Assembly (NCBI GenBank): GCA_011109175.1
Contig: RDEW01000020.1
Coordinates: 495,273 to 559,272 of the forward strand
Source of the DNA: Dicyema japonicum
Lineage: Eukaryota; Dicyemida; Rhombozoa; Dicyemidae
Direction: 5' to 3'
Length of the DNA: 64,000 nucleotides
The notes below the pieces were generated by a model. It ran no database searches, was not told the DNA's origin, and saw only the letters and a list, made by a program, of their open reading frames with translations. A program made the position numbers and the translations under genes. Below are positions 53,968 to 63,545 of the stretch, one piece after another (positions within the stretch are counted from its first letter, which is position 1; the number at the start of each line of letters is the position of its first letter).

Positions 53968-54330
53968 CTGAAGAATAAAATGTTTAGAGTTAAGAATATT
54001 TATGTTAGATTTGGCATAGTTGGGTGCAAAAAATTGATATCCGTTTCGATGGTAAGATACTCGAGGGTTCTTTTTAGCACAACAGTTTGTATATGTGGAC
54101 ATTTCTTTGTCAGTAAAATTTGTTGAACTTGGTGACATTTCATGTTATAAGGTATTTTATGATCATACAAATTAATTGTGTATATTACTTGTGTGGTCCA
54201 AATTGTAAGACAAGTACTGCCTTTATGAAAAACAAATAAATTATTAGATTATTAATTCTCAAACATTATAATAACAAGGAATTGGTAATCTTATAATAAT
54301 TAGTTTACTTGTAGGTGTACTTAGTCCCTG
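53954..54330 (-). pseudogene. Host ORF, upstream half, cut by family A insertion
   Basis: Minus frame from 54138: SPSSTNFTDKEMSTYTNCCA, KKNPRVSYHRNGYQFFAPNY, AKSNINILNSKHFILQ, then NNEHL at the target-site duplication. The frame continues at 50940-50804. Further exons with tiny introns may lie up to 54330 (MRPGTKYTY near 54327 followed by a gt donor) but are not proven. The protein is not recognised. Confidence 0.5.
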
Positions 54331-54640
54331 GTCTCATCTGTTTTGCTACTTGTTACTTAGTTATATATATATTGTATCATCGCTTGGCGCTATGTGGTGC
54401 TACGTGGTTAACTGGTTAAAATTTTCTGTATGTTTTGTATGTTCCTCCTCTTTCCTTCATATGAGTGTGGCGTCATGTTATCTACTTGCGCCCAGTGCAA
54501 GGCTGGCACGAAAAAAATTATTTGCTATTCCTCACTCCACTTGAGGGGTTCCCACAACTGCAAGGAATGGACGTCTTTTATTTTTATGCCGGTTCCGGAT
54601 GGGCTCTGTTTCTATTAGTTATTAGTTGATTGAAAATGAC
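54331..54640 (+). mobile_element. Family C 5' module
   Basis: Same module as 10370-10650 and 15690-15790: gtggcgtcatgtta, gcccagtgcaaggctggcac and gggttcccacaactgcaagg. The 2A codons are not preserved in this copy (frame reads MPVPDGLCFY). Confidence 0.5.
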
Positions 54641-55209
54641 TCCAAGAAGTTTGCGATGTTTCGTAACGGGGAGTGTGTGTCCATGAATTGTTTAAATTGG
54701 ATAAAATTTTAGTTAGACGTTAATACAATGACGGTGATTTCGTAGGAGAGGGGGATAGGTGATATGCTCCAACCCACTATTCATTTGTTATGTTATTATG
54801 AAATTAATTAATATTATTAACCTAAGGCTTGCCATTGTAAGCCCAGCACAAACAGTCATAACTAACTAATTCAAGGAAGGAACCAAAAGGAGAACATCTG
54901 CTTGTGTCGATCAAATCCATCTTCTAAACCTTCATTACAGGCTTCTGGTTCCTAAGAGAGCTGGGGAAGTAGGTTTCCCCCTCTTCCATTTTTGTCCCAC
55001 ATCCTACCGTCGCGGATATCACTTCATTCTTTAGCGAAATAGTATTCATAATGCAATCTTCATCAGAGGATTTGGTCAGGAAGGTCCAATATGAAATTAA
55101 TCATGAATCCTAATTCCAAAAATTTTAAAATATATTTTTAATATTAAATTAAGTTTTTATTATAAAAATTTTTAAATTTAATAAATATTTAATTAACACG
55201 TTTAATTTG
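54641..55209 (-). mobile_element. Short LINE RT trace and unassigned DNA
   Basis: On the minus strand near 54685-54630 the text IHGHTLPVTKHRKLLGVIFN is the post-YADD RT segment of a family C-like element. 54700-55209 has no recognised gene. The region just before 55210 is AT-rich and must contain the RPL27A promoter. Confidence 0.4.
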
Positions 55210-55736
55210 ATGGTTTGTTACGCTTTGACTTTTTTCCTTTATAGGCCACAAGATTAAAGAAATCGAGGAACTTGAGAGGACACGTGAGTCATGGACACGG
55301 TAGAGTGGGTATGGAGGATACATTAAAAATAAGGCAAACATCGAAAGCATCCTGGAGGACGTGGAAAGGCTGGTGGATTAACTCACCACCGAGCATACTT
55401 TGACAAATAGTAATTTTAAATATAAAACCAGTCACCCTGGATACTTTGGGAAGGTGGGAATGCGTAAATTCCACACTTTGAAGCATCATAAGATCATGCC
55501 TACCACGAATGTAGGGAATCTGTGGTCAATGGTCCCCGAGAATGAGAGGTCTGCTAATTTTCCAGTGGTTGACCTGTGCAGGAAAGTACTAGTCGGCGTA
55601 ATTTTAGGGATATTTCAAACTCCTTGGAAGTGGGGATGCCCCTCCCAGGCCCCTCATTGTGAAGGCCCTCAGTTTTAGTCAGTCTGCTGTTCGTAAAATC
55701 AAAGAGGCCAAGGGAGTCTGTCTCATTAAGTGTTGA
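55210..55736 (+). CDS. RPL27A: 60S ribosomal protein L27a (uL15), five exons with 22-32 nt introns
   Basis: Structural protein of the large ribosomal subunit. The exons join in frame to 141 residues (vertebrate form 148). The ATG at 55210 is followed at once by a 32-nt intron (55213-55244). The others are 55309-55333 (25), 55410-55431 (22) and 55586-55607 (22), all GT-AG. Protein text: [96 protein letters not shown]. It ends in Cys before TGA. The L15-type signature region is intact and no frame break is present, so it looks functional. It is the strongest proof that the tiny introns are real. Confidence 0.95.
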
Positions 55737-56400
55737 TTTTTGATTCTGTTTTGATTTCCACTTTTATTTTAATATTTTATTTATTGGAGACTAAGAATCA
55801 CCATTAAATTAGGGGAAAGAAAAAGTGACCATAGCTGATGTTACTTATTTTCAGAAACCTCCTTATTTTTGTTGTGTGTTACTTACAAGATCCAACACAC
55901 AGACATTGTATTTGAAAATCAAATTTCCAGCCAGAGTTCACAATAAGGAGATAAGAATTAATGATCATATACAAACTCCGACCAGTGGTAGCCACTTAGG
56001 TGAAATAAACCTATTACCCGATCTACTAACTAGGATCTCGAAGGGGGCAATGTCAACAAAAGACGAAAACTTATTAATAGTTTTAATTACCGAGGATTTC
56101 GTGAATTCGATTTTGTTTAACTGCGTTTTTGGTGGTGTTCCAGTCGTTATAACCGTAGATAATGATTTGTGCTATTGAGCACAGAAGAGAATGAGGTTGG
56201 GTCCGGCATAGTGTAATGTTTCGGACATGAGCCCGGAGTAGGAATATACATGTTTATAATATATATACTTCCTTTTGTTGTGCCAACAGATATTCCGATT
56301 ATCTCCGTGGTTTCATCACTTCGAGTGTATGATCCTCATACTTTAGGCCTTTTCTGATTAATGTAAGTAGTCCTCCACGTTTCTTAGTGCGATGGCACGT
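55737..56400 (+). other. ORF of unknown nature and intergenic DNA
   Basis: 55825-56178 is a 117-codon frame (IKFPARVHNKEIRINDHIQT, DENLLIVLITEDFVNSILFN). No motif recognised and no tiny introns found around it. It could be host or a LINE antisense frame. Confidence 0.25.
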
Positions 56401-56403
56401 ATT

Positions 56404-56572
56404 ATGTCGCGACTGTTACTTGCAACTATGCGCTACCTGCAATATCGATTTTTAATAAAATTAATATTTTATCTTACTAAAAATTAAAATTTTAGTCCAA
56501 AAGAACAATTTTTGTAGATTCAAAAAATCGATATTGCAGGTAGCGCATAGTTGCAAGTAGCAGTCGCGACAT
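56404..56572. mobile_element. Foldback MITE with 50-bp inverted repeats
   Basis: atgtcgcgactg(t)tacttgc at 56404 and its reverse complement ending at 56572 form arms of about 50 bp with one mismatch, around a loop of about 68 nt. The arms contain gcgctacctgcaatatcga. The 3-bp direct repeat att at 56401-56403 and 56573-56575 may be the target duplication. No coding capacity, and no transposase with matching ends in the window. Confidence 0.65.
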
Positions 56573-56784
56573 ATTAAACTCAAAGTTGACATCGTGCTCA
56601 TCCGAGAATCGAAGCTATCAGCAAAAGATACTACGCCCGTTTTCCCGGATACAACATAATAATCAGAGTTCTAAGTTTAATAATTTTTTTTTAATTCCGT
56701 TCACATTTAGTTGTATAACAGAGATCCGGTCGTCAAATAACTTAGCGTATTTATTAGTTAATAAAACAATCATTTAATTACTAA
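56573..56784 (+). mobile_element. Family C endonuclease scrap
   Basis: 56583-56665 reads KVDIVLIRESKLSAKDTTPV then FPGYNIIIR, matching KIDICLIQESKLS...PLFPGYISIR of the 15.9-kb element. The rest is AT-rich. Confidence 0.55.
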
Positions 56785-57475
56785 GCGGATGGAACTACGC
56801 AATAGTGAATGTTGGAGGAAAACCGTAAAGCTTGGCTCTCTTCACGGAGACTCCGAAGACATTGCAAGAAGAAAATTGTTATCTACGGTTACTATGCAAA
56901 AACTTATGAAATGTTGGATAAGAAAATGCTCGGTCGGGCCATCACTCCGACTCAGATTGTATGAGGCGTTCGTGAGGCCCATACTAACATACAACTCTGG
57001 GACGTGGGGAATTTCGAAAACGGACGAACAAAACCTTGACTCCTTTCACAGAAGGCAACTTCGGTCTCTCTTGGGACTAAAGTGGCCAATGCGTGTAGGG
57101 AGTGAAAATTTATATAGAAGATGCGGTTCCGGACCTCTGAGCACCATGATCATGAAGGCTCGCTGGAGATTGTTTGGCCATATTCTCAGATTGGAACAAG
57201 ACACGCCAGCAAACGTCGTCATGGAAGAATACTTCGAAACGTCAGGGGAGAAGTTCAGAGGTCGTCCAAGAATAACTCTTCCGGAAGTCCTTAATGGTGA
57301 CCTGAGATCAGTAACCAGACTACTAAAGGACGGTGAAGACCTTAGTAGTCTGCGGCACTTGGCATCGGACAGGAGGGGATGGGAAAGGCTAATTAAGAGG
57401 ATTGTTCAGACGCGGCACGAATAGAATTATAGTTTATATGATTCTATGTAGTTGCTTATAATAATAATAATAATT
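56785..57475 (+). mobile_element. Family A C-terminal RT domain and 3' end
   Basis: The 211-codon ORF 56789-57424 reads VKLGSLHGDSEDIARRKLLS, LRLYEAFVRPILTYNSGTWG, LDSFHRRQLRSLLGLKWPMR, ARWRLFGHILRLEQDTPANV, then SDRRGWERLIKRIVQT. It ends in the family A 3' tail (cggcacgaatag ... aataataataat). 5'-truncated insertion with an intact open C-terminal part. Confidence 0.8.
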
Positions 57476-57835
57476 ACTAATTATTCAATTAGTTCCCGCC
57501 AATATAATTAACGTTGCTCTCACGATAACAACAGAGAACAATTTGACAAGCCACTGGGTCTCACGTACGTCGTGGCTTTTCAGGGCAACCAGAAGTCCCA
57601 GTCTTTAGAGAAAATGAAACGATTTCTCCCCTTATTCATCCAGTTATATCAACCACAACGCTATGGAGCGTGACCCAGTCCAAGATCCCTTCGTATTTAT
57701 CCTTCTTGTCCTTCTCTGTTTCTTTAGCGTTATGTAATGTGTCTACCGCACTCCCGATGATGTTTGAAGGACATAGTCGATACATGTAGCATATCATACC
57801 AATGGTTTTCCCTCCTCTAACGGATAGTTAAATTG
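57476..57835 (-). mobile_element. Family D 3' fragment
   Basis: Reverse complement follows 24360-24720: the C-terminal endonuclease part with a Lys-rich loop (KETEKDKKDKYEGIL near 57700), then VQLDESNKGRNR-like and HDVRETQWLVKLFSVVIVRA. Diverged and broken. Confidence 0.6.
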
Positions 57836-58089
57836 ACCATGAATTTGACTAATTACAATTATTTAACTATTCAACACAAAATATAGCTGTGAACTAAGTA
57901 AACTAAGTGCTAGTAATTAATAATTTTCATGTGTTCCTCAAGATAGATATCCTTACTTTCGAAATTAGGCAGACCTTCTACAGAAACGGTCATATATTCA
58001 ATGTTCCCTTAATCTATTAATTAACATTGAATGAAAAATTGCAAAGTTTACTGATAAACATTTATTATTTATTTTATTATTAACCCAAA
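57836..58089. other. AT-rich DNA, no gene recognised
   Basis: No coding signal. Confidence 0.4.
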
Positions 58090-58320
58090 AAAACCAATGT
58101 TAATTTCTTGAAATTAATTAGTTGATCCCGACAATCCTGATGAGCTTTCTTAGCTTCTCCCGATGTTGGACTTTTGACCCAACACAGTCACGGTACGGGC
58201 GGGGGACAGTGTTCGTGAGAAAACCAACTGGGGTGATGTGCTTTTGGAAACTGATTGACACAGGACGGTCTGTCGACGACAGGTCCTGCTGAAGGGTCCA
58301 AAGTTAACTGATAAACATTG
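58090..58320 (-). mobile_element. Family C-type 3' end
   Basis: Reverse complement reads to a C-terminal basic segment and ends gaagctaagaaagctcatca, ggattgtcgggatcaac and an AT-rich tail. Similar ends lie at 18560-18640 and 59150-59275. Confidence 0.4.
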
Positions 58321-59149
58321 TATGGTTAACTGATAAATATGGTATTTTTGTCAATTAAGTCAAAGTTTTATGTTTATTAAATTAAATATTAAATTTAAAT
58401 TTATTAAAATTGATGTTGTTTAGTAAGAATATTGTAATATTTATTAGATGGGAGTATGTAATTCGAAAAAATTACTTAAATTATTTTCTTCAAAGCGTAC
58501 AGACTCAGCCAAGAATGCCTATTATAGAAATTTTTATAACAGTATGTTATCATTTACCAAATAGCTCAAAAAATCATAAAACGAAGATCTACTGATTGCG
58601 TAATTTGTTTGGGCTCTTTCCATATGGGCTCTACTGCAGCCAGACTTCCCTGTATGTGTCTCTTCCACGTTGAGTAGTCATATTTAATGTATTGAGGTGT
58701 ATTTGTGGTTGGTTTGATAAAAAGATTAGTTGCCCTCTCCATTATGACTCTAAGTTGTCCCAGTTGACTGTCCCTTATGATTAGCATATTTTGTATAATA
58801 AATTATATTTATGACTAAACTCTACTAGAGTATTCTGTTTTATTGGATTAGTAGTTAACCACGTGCTTTTGTTAACCCACCACACGGATACTCAACTTTT
58901 CTGGTTTCCTACAAGATTCTCCTTCCGTGGTCATAGAATGATCATGCTGTTTCCGGAGGTGTCTGTTTTGTTCCTATGGGCTGATTATGAGGGACAAGCA
59001 TCAGCACGTGTCAAAGATTGCTTAAGTTGATTGTTGGGATCTTCAAAGAAGCACAGGATTCCACGGTTGTCTTTTATTGTGACGATTAAGAGAGGACTAT
59101 GTTGAGGGTAGACTTTTGAATTAGTCGTAGTTATTATTATTATTACCCC
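58321..59149. other. No gene recognised
   Basis: A 73-codon minus frame at 58787-58566 (text RDSQLGQLRVIMERATNLFI and STWKRHIQGSLAAVEPIWKE) has no family I can name. The remainder is AT-rich with scattered LINE-like words near 58960. Confidence 0.3.
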
Positions 59150-59280
59150 CAGGATCACTGGGTCAAAGAGAAAGAAATAAAAGGTCTCATCTAACTAAGT
59201 GATCCCAGACCGACAAAGGTGAGGACGAGTCCGGCGGGGTCGAGAATCCTGAACAGCTCTTCTCATTGGACATGGCATCG
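59150..59280 (-). mobile_element. Family C-type 3' end scrap
   Basis: Contains tgatcccagaccgacaaagg and acctcgtc-type text similar to other family C 3' ends on the minus strand. Confidence 0.35.
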
Positions 59281-59459
59281 GCTCAAAATTTCTGTATGAT
59301 TGTAGATAATTCGATAGTATTTGGAATAGAGGGCAGCTCGGTAGCCGTAGTACTAATAAAGCAAATTATAGAGACCACGTGGATGTTGTAATATGTTTAA
59401 TGATTATGACATAAATGTGAATATTATTATTTTATAAACAAATTTCTAAATGGAATAAA
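59281..59459. other. No gene recognised
   Basis: A frame FCMIVDNSIVFGIEGSSVAV precedes the transporter remnant but shows no clear link to it. Confidence 0.25.
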
Positions 59460-59888
59460 TTGTAAATCTGTTGAATGATGTAACTAATGAGTCTGTCCGA
59501 ATAAAAAGACACGCTGTTAATAGGATATATAGTGGAATACTCATATCAGCGTTGTCAGAGTATTCTTTAATCGATAAAACCCAGGAATGTGGATTAACGG
59601 GACCGAGTTTATTTGTATGGGTGATAACTGGATTATGGCCACCACTGTGAGAATGTCATACGCGGAACTGGGGGAGATTATGCGTATTTACAACAAGTCT
59701 GTGGAAATATGTTCGCATTTCTATATTAGTGGAATGTTCTTATAATAGTAATGTTGTACTCCAGTAAAGGCATTGGCGTTGGAAATATACTCTTCGATCC
59801 ATTTATAATGAATGTGAGCCTCCCTATTTGTCAATTCTAATATCCACAATGTCCATTATTTAATATTATTTGTATTCGCATTGGCTGT
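59460..59888 (+). pseudogene. SLC7-type amino-acid transporter, N-terminal part
   Basis: Light-chain (LAT-like) amino-acid transporter. Frames read IYSGILISALSEYSLIDKTQ, ECGLTGPSLFVWVITGLW, RMSYAELG, GGDYAYLQQVCGNMFAFLY, a stop, WNVLIIVMLYSSKGIGVGNI and LFDPFIMNV. These follow family positions SGIF...P.GVL, SLIVW, YAELG, GGDYAYI..FG...AFL and the following helices. About eight residues between YAELG and GGDYAY are missing, there is an in-frame TAG after AFLY, and the frame changes twice, so the gene is decayed. It is cut at 59889 by a family A LINE and resumes at 62809. Confidence 0.7.
59874..59888. repeat. Target-site duplication of family A element, left copy
   Basis: attcgcattggctgt, 13 of 15 identical to attctcattggctat at 62809-62823. 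Confidence 0.65.
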
Positions 59889-62808
59889 TGATGAGGTGGT
59901 GACGTGCCTCGTTTCTTCCTTGTACAACAGTTAAGAAAAATGTCTAAAAAGCAGAAGATACAAGAAAATATGCTTGCCCTAAAGCTTCTTACGTTCAATG
60001 CTAGAGGAATATCTAAGCCTCAGCCAAGAAATACTCTCTGCAGCCAAGAAATACCTAAAAGATATAACGTTTCTATTGGCTGTATACAAGAGACGAAATT
60101 ACGTACTATCTTGATTAAAACCACGGAAGATAATGACTAATATGCCTATTCAGTGACTCAAAACACTATGGTCTTGGATTCGCCATTCACAGAAAACTAT
60201 CATCTGACATCAGAATGACAGGATCTGTGTAATACAGATCCGTCTGAACAATCAATGTTCCCCTAAAAATACACTAACAATTATAAATGTATATGCACTA
60301 CACTGTGGAAGAGTGGCAAAAAACCCGACCGAACTGGATGAATTCTACTCAGCATTATCAAAGACGTATAATGAATATGAGTCGTCCTCACTTATATTCA
60401 TTGCTGGAGATCTAAATGCGAAAATTGGAACAAAAAAGAACTCAGAAGATACCTTCATGGGAAGACACGGACGTGGGAAAAGAAAGTTTCCTGGAACCAT
60501 ACTTGGCCATTTCTGCACGGCAAACAAACTGTTCTTGTGTAACACCGCATTCTCTCATCATGCATGCCACATAACCACTTGGATGGGCGAACGAAGAAAC
60601 CCAGATGGAAAACTAGTCCCTATATACAACCAAATTGATTATATTATATGCCGGATCAATGACAAACGCTCTCTTATAAACGCACGCTCATACGAAAGTT
60701 CAACAACTGTCAGCGATCACAGAATGGTTATTGTCACCTTCAGCCTGGCGAAACATGGGATCAAACATAACAAACAATAATAATGAGAATACAAGAAATG
60801 GATACGGTAAAACTGATCTCTCATACAGTCAAAAATTACCAAAAATACATCTGCTCTCATCTGAAGGACCTAACAGTAGGAATTTCGTGGGATCGTACAA
60901 AGTATATAATAAACGAAGCAGCAAGCCAGTACATCGGCACGCGGGAGATGGCCAGTAAGGGTCGGACAATACATACAGAACTAGCAAAGGAGTTAAAAAA
61001 ATCCATACAAAAAAACTAAACAAAAAAGACTATAACAAGAGAAAAGCCCTTCAGGGGCAGAGGGATCAAATTTGTAGAAAAATCAGGAGACTGAACAAGA
61101 CACTCCACAAAGAAGAATTACTTCGCGAAATCAATGAAGTATCCAAACTAAAAGATAATTCACAAATGTATATGCCCGCTGTTTATTACGCCACACAAAC
61201 TGGAAGGAACGAATAATCATCAAAGACAAAAATGGCAAGACATTACTGAATACTGAAAAGCGAGCGGGTAATTGCAACAAATTTTGAGAAACTTTTCAAT
61301 GTGACTACAGCAATCCTCCCATTCAAAGGAAAGCCTATACCATTGAAAGAACCAATTATAATTTTGGAAGTAAAAACAGCATGTCAAAAGCTAAAAATAA
61401 CAGAAGCCCTGGACCAGATACAATAAACCCAGAATTACTGAAATACGGCCCTGACCCCCTTTTTGAAAAAATCGATACACTAGTAAATGAAATGTTTTCA
61501 ACTAACTCAACTTTCCTCCTGGGAACGGAATTACTAATACCTATACAAAAACCCAAAGGACCGGTTGAAAACTTACGACCAATTATATTATCAAATTCTC
61601 TACGGAAAGTCTTAGCTAACATTGTATTGGAACGAATATAAGGACCCGCCTATGACTACCTACCCGAAAGTCAAAATGGGTTCAGAGAAGGAAGATCAAC
61701 AGCTGATACAGTCTGGAGTCACAGATGGAGATGTGCAACACATCAAAGATGTTGCAATCCCACCCACATTCTGGGAATAGATCTATCAAAATCTTTTGAC
61801 TCGGTTAACAGGAACAAATTGATGACAGTGCTGGAAGGGTTTATTGATGAATCGAGTCTAAGAATGATCCAAATCCTTCTATCTAACACAGAGCTCCTTG
61901 TGAGAGTTGGAAAAACCTACTCAAGAAAAGTTGAAACAAACACAGGCACTCCTCAAAGAGACTCTTTCTCTCCGCTACTATTCACAATATACTTGGAGGC
62001 CGCTATGAGGGAACTGAGACCATTATACCAAGGAAAAATAGAAGAAGTGATTTGCGCTGATGATGTCGACCTAATTTCTGAAGACAAAGAACTCCTGGAA
62101 TATGTACTGAAAAAGCACCAGATACACTTAGGAAATGGTTTCTCACGGTGAACAGGGAAAAAACAGAATAAGAGGAATGAATAACTCTCTCGAAGAAAAA
62201 TGGAGACACACAAAGAAACTTGGCTCCCTATTAGGAGATAGTGAAGATATCATACGGAGAAAAACCATGGCAAACTCGGCATTACAAAGGCTGAAAAACC
62301 TATGGCTAAAACGGAAAGAGAATAACATAAAACAAAGGATAATATTATACGACACCTTTATCAAACCAATCTGGGAGCTGAGCCACTTCAAAAGAGGAAT
62401 TGGAGAGGCTATACTCGTTTCACAGGAATCATCTAGAAACATAACTGGATTGTCCTGGCCATCCAAAATCTCGCGGAAAGGACTGTACATTAGCTCTCGT
62501 TGGAGACTTTTTGGACACGTCCTAAGGTTGGACCCGATATACCCCCCCTCCCCCGAATATCGCAATGGAAGATTACTCCTCCTCCAATGTAAAACGCTTT
62601 CGTGGATGACCGAGAACAACCCTCCTGGTCGTTTTAAAAAACGATCTGAAAGCCGTAAAGAAAACATTGGCATCTGGTGACGATCTGGACTCATTGGGGA
62701 CCTAGCTAAGAACAGAAGAGCTTGGAGCAAGCTAACTAATTCTCTTATATTTTTTGCTGCACATGCAAGGCTATAAATATTATGGCTCTCGTGAAAGTGC
62801 TAATAATA
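59889..62808 (+). mobile_element. Full-length family A LINE (RTE-like)
   Basis: About 2.9 kb, from the 5' motif ggtggtgacgtgcctcg to an (aat)n tail at 62800-62808. Endonuclease: LALKLLTFNARGISKPQPRN, IGCIQETKLRTI, IFIAGDLNAKIGTKKNSEDT, FLCNTAFSHHACHITTW, YNQIDYIICRIND, TVSDHRMVIVTF. RT: AKNNRSPGPDTINPELLKYG, VENLRPIILSNSLRKVLANI, LGIDLSKSFDSVNRNKLM, ETNTGTPQRDSFSPLLFTIY, EVICADDVDLISEDKEL. C-terminus: LGSLLGDSEDIIRRKTMANS and RWRLFGHVLRLDPIYPPSPE. Motif C reads CADD. Several frameshifts. The tail word ctataaatattatggctctc (62771-62790) is shared with the SINE at 9.66 kb. Confidence 0.85.
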
Positions 62809-63545
62809 ATTCTCATTGGCTATCACAACTGTTTAGGTGTCAAACTTTAGCATTATTCATAATTTATTTAAAGCAGGCAAACATTATTATTATCTGTGTC
62901 TTTATGTTCTTAGAAGGGATTAGAATTAGCAATAAATAAATCCTTATTTGATTTACAAGGTTAATTGGAGTCAAACATCAAGTGACGTTGGTGGAGTTGC
63001 AGGGATATTTACATATTCTGGTTGGAACTGTCTCAACTCTATCAGTGAGGAAGTAATAAACTCTATGAGTGAATATTTTAATGATTAACCACATAAATGT
63101 CCTCCATATTATATTTTTATCAGTTATGCTTATTTATGTGTTAGTCAACTTTTCTTACTTTGTTGTAATCCCTAAACATTATTTGGTTACCACTAACACA
63201 ATTGGATTGGTTAGTCATATTTACGTTATCTTACTCATTTGCTAGTCACGTGTCATAATCACGTGTCCGGCAGTATGATTGGTGGATTCCTATCTTTTTC
63301 ACGTGCTTTCTTAGCTGCTAAAAAATGGGAATCTTCCACGTGTGTTCTCCTTAGTGACTATTAATCTGCGAACTTTTGTTGTTCCCTCCTAATCACAGCA
63401 ATCATTTTTTTATTTCTCTCTCAACGATAGCAACGTTTTGACGTTTAGGAAACAATTTTTTGAAGCATTGACAATTTCCACTCAGCTTTATATGAAAAAG
63501 TACTACAAAACCTATAAACCACATTTAAAGTTATTTTGAGATTAT
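62809..63545 (+). pseudogene. SLC7-type amino-acid transporter, C-terminal part
   Basis: Continues the gene after the LINE. Frames read IHNLFKAGKHYYYLCLY (family: ..FTAGKLLAL), GVAGIFTYSGWNCLNSISEE (family: GSFAYGGWN.LNYVTEEL), CPPYYIFISVMLIYVLVNFS, YFVVIPKHYLVTTNTIG, GSMIGGFLSFSRAFLAAKKW (family: NGSLFTSSRL.FAgAREG) and MKKYYKTYKPHLKLF. Order and spacing match the second half of the LAT family. Stops and shifts between blocks show decay, or unread tiny introns in part. Confidence 0.65.

Noticed and set aside
61395-61425. Second 2A-like word (SPGPDT)
   Set aside because: It is the conserved RT motif NNRSPGPDTI of family A and lacks D-x-E-x-N.
62143-62730. 195-codon minus-strand ORF
   Set aside because: It is antisense to the family A RT C-terminus, whose plus frame carries the recognised motifs.
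63240-63345. Four CACGTG-type motifs looking like an E-box promoter cluster
   Set aside because: The stretch translates as part of the SLC7 transporter (GSMIGGFLSFSRAFLAAKKW lies within it), so the motifs are most simply coding sequence.
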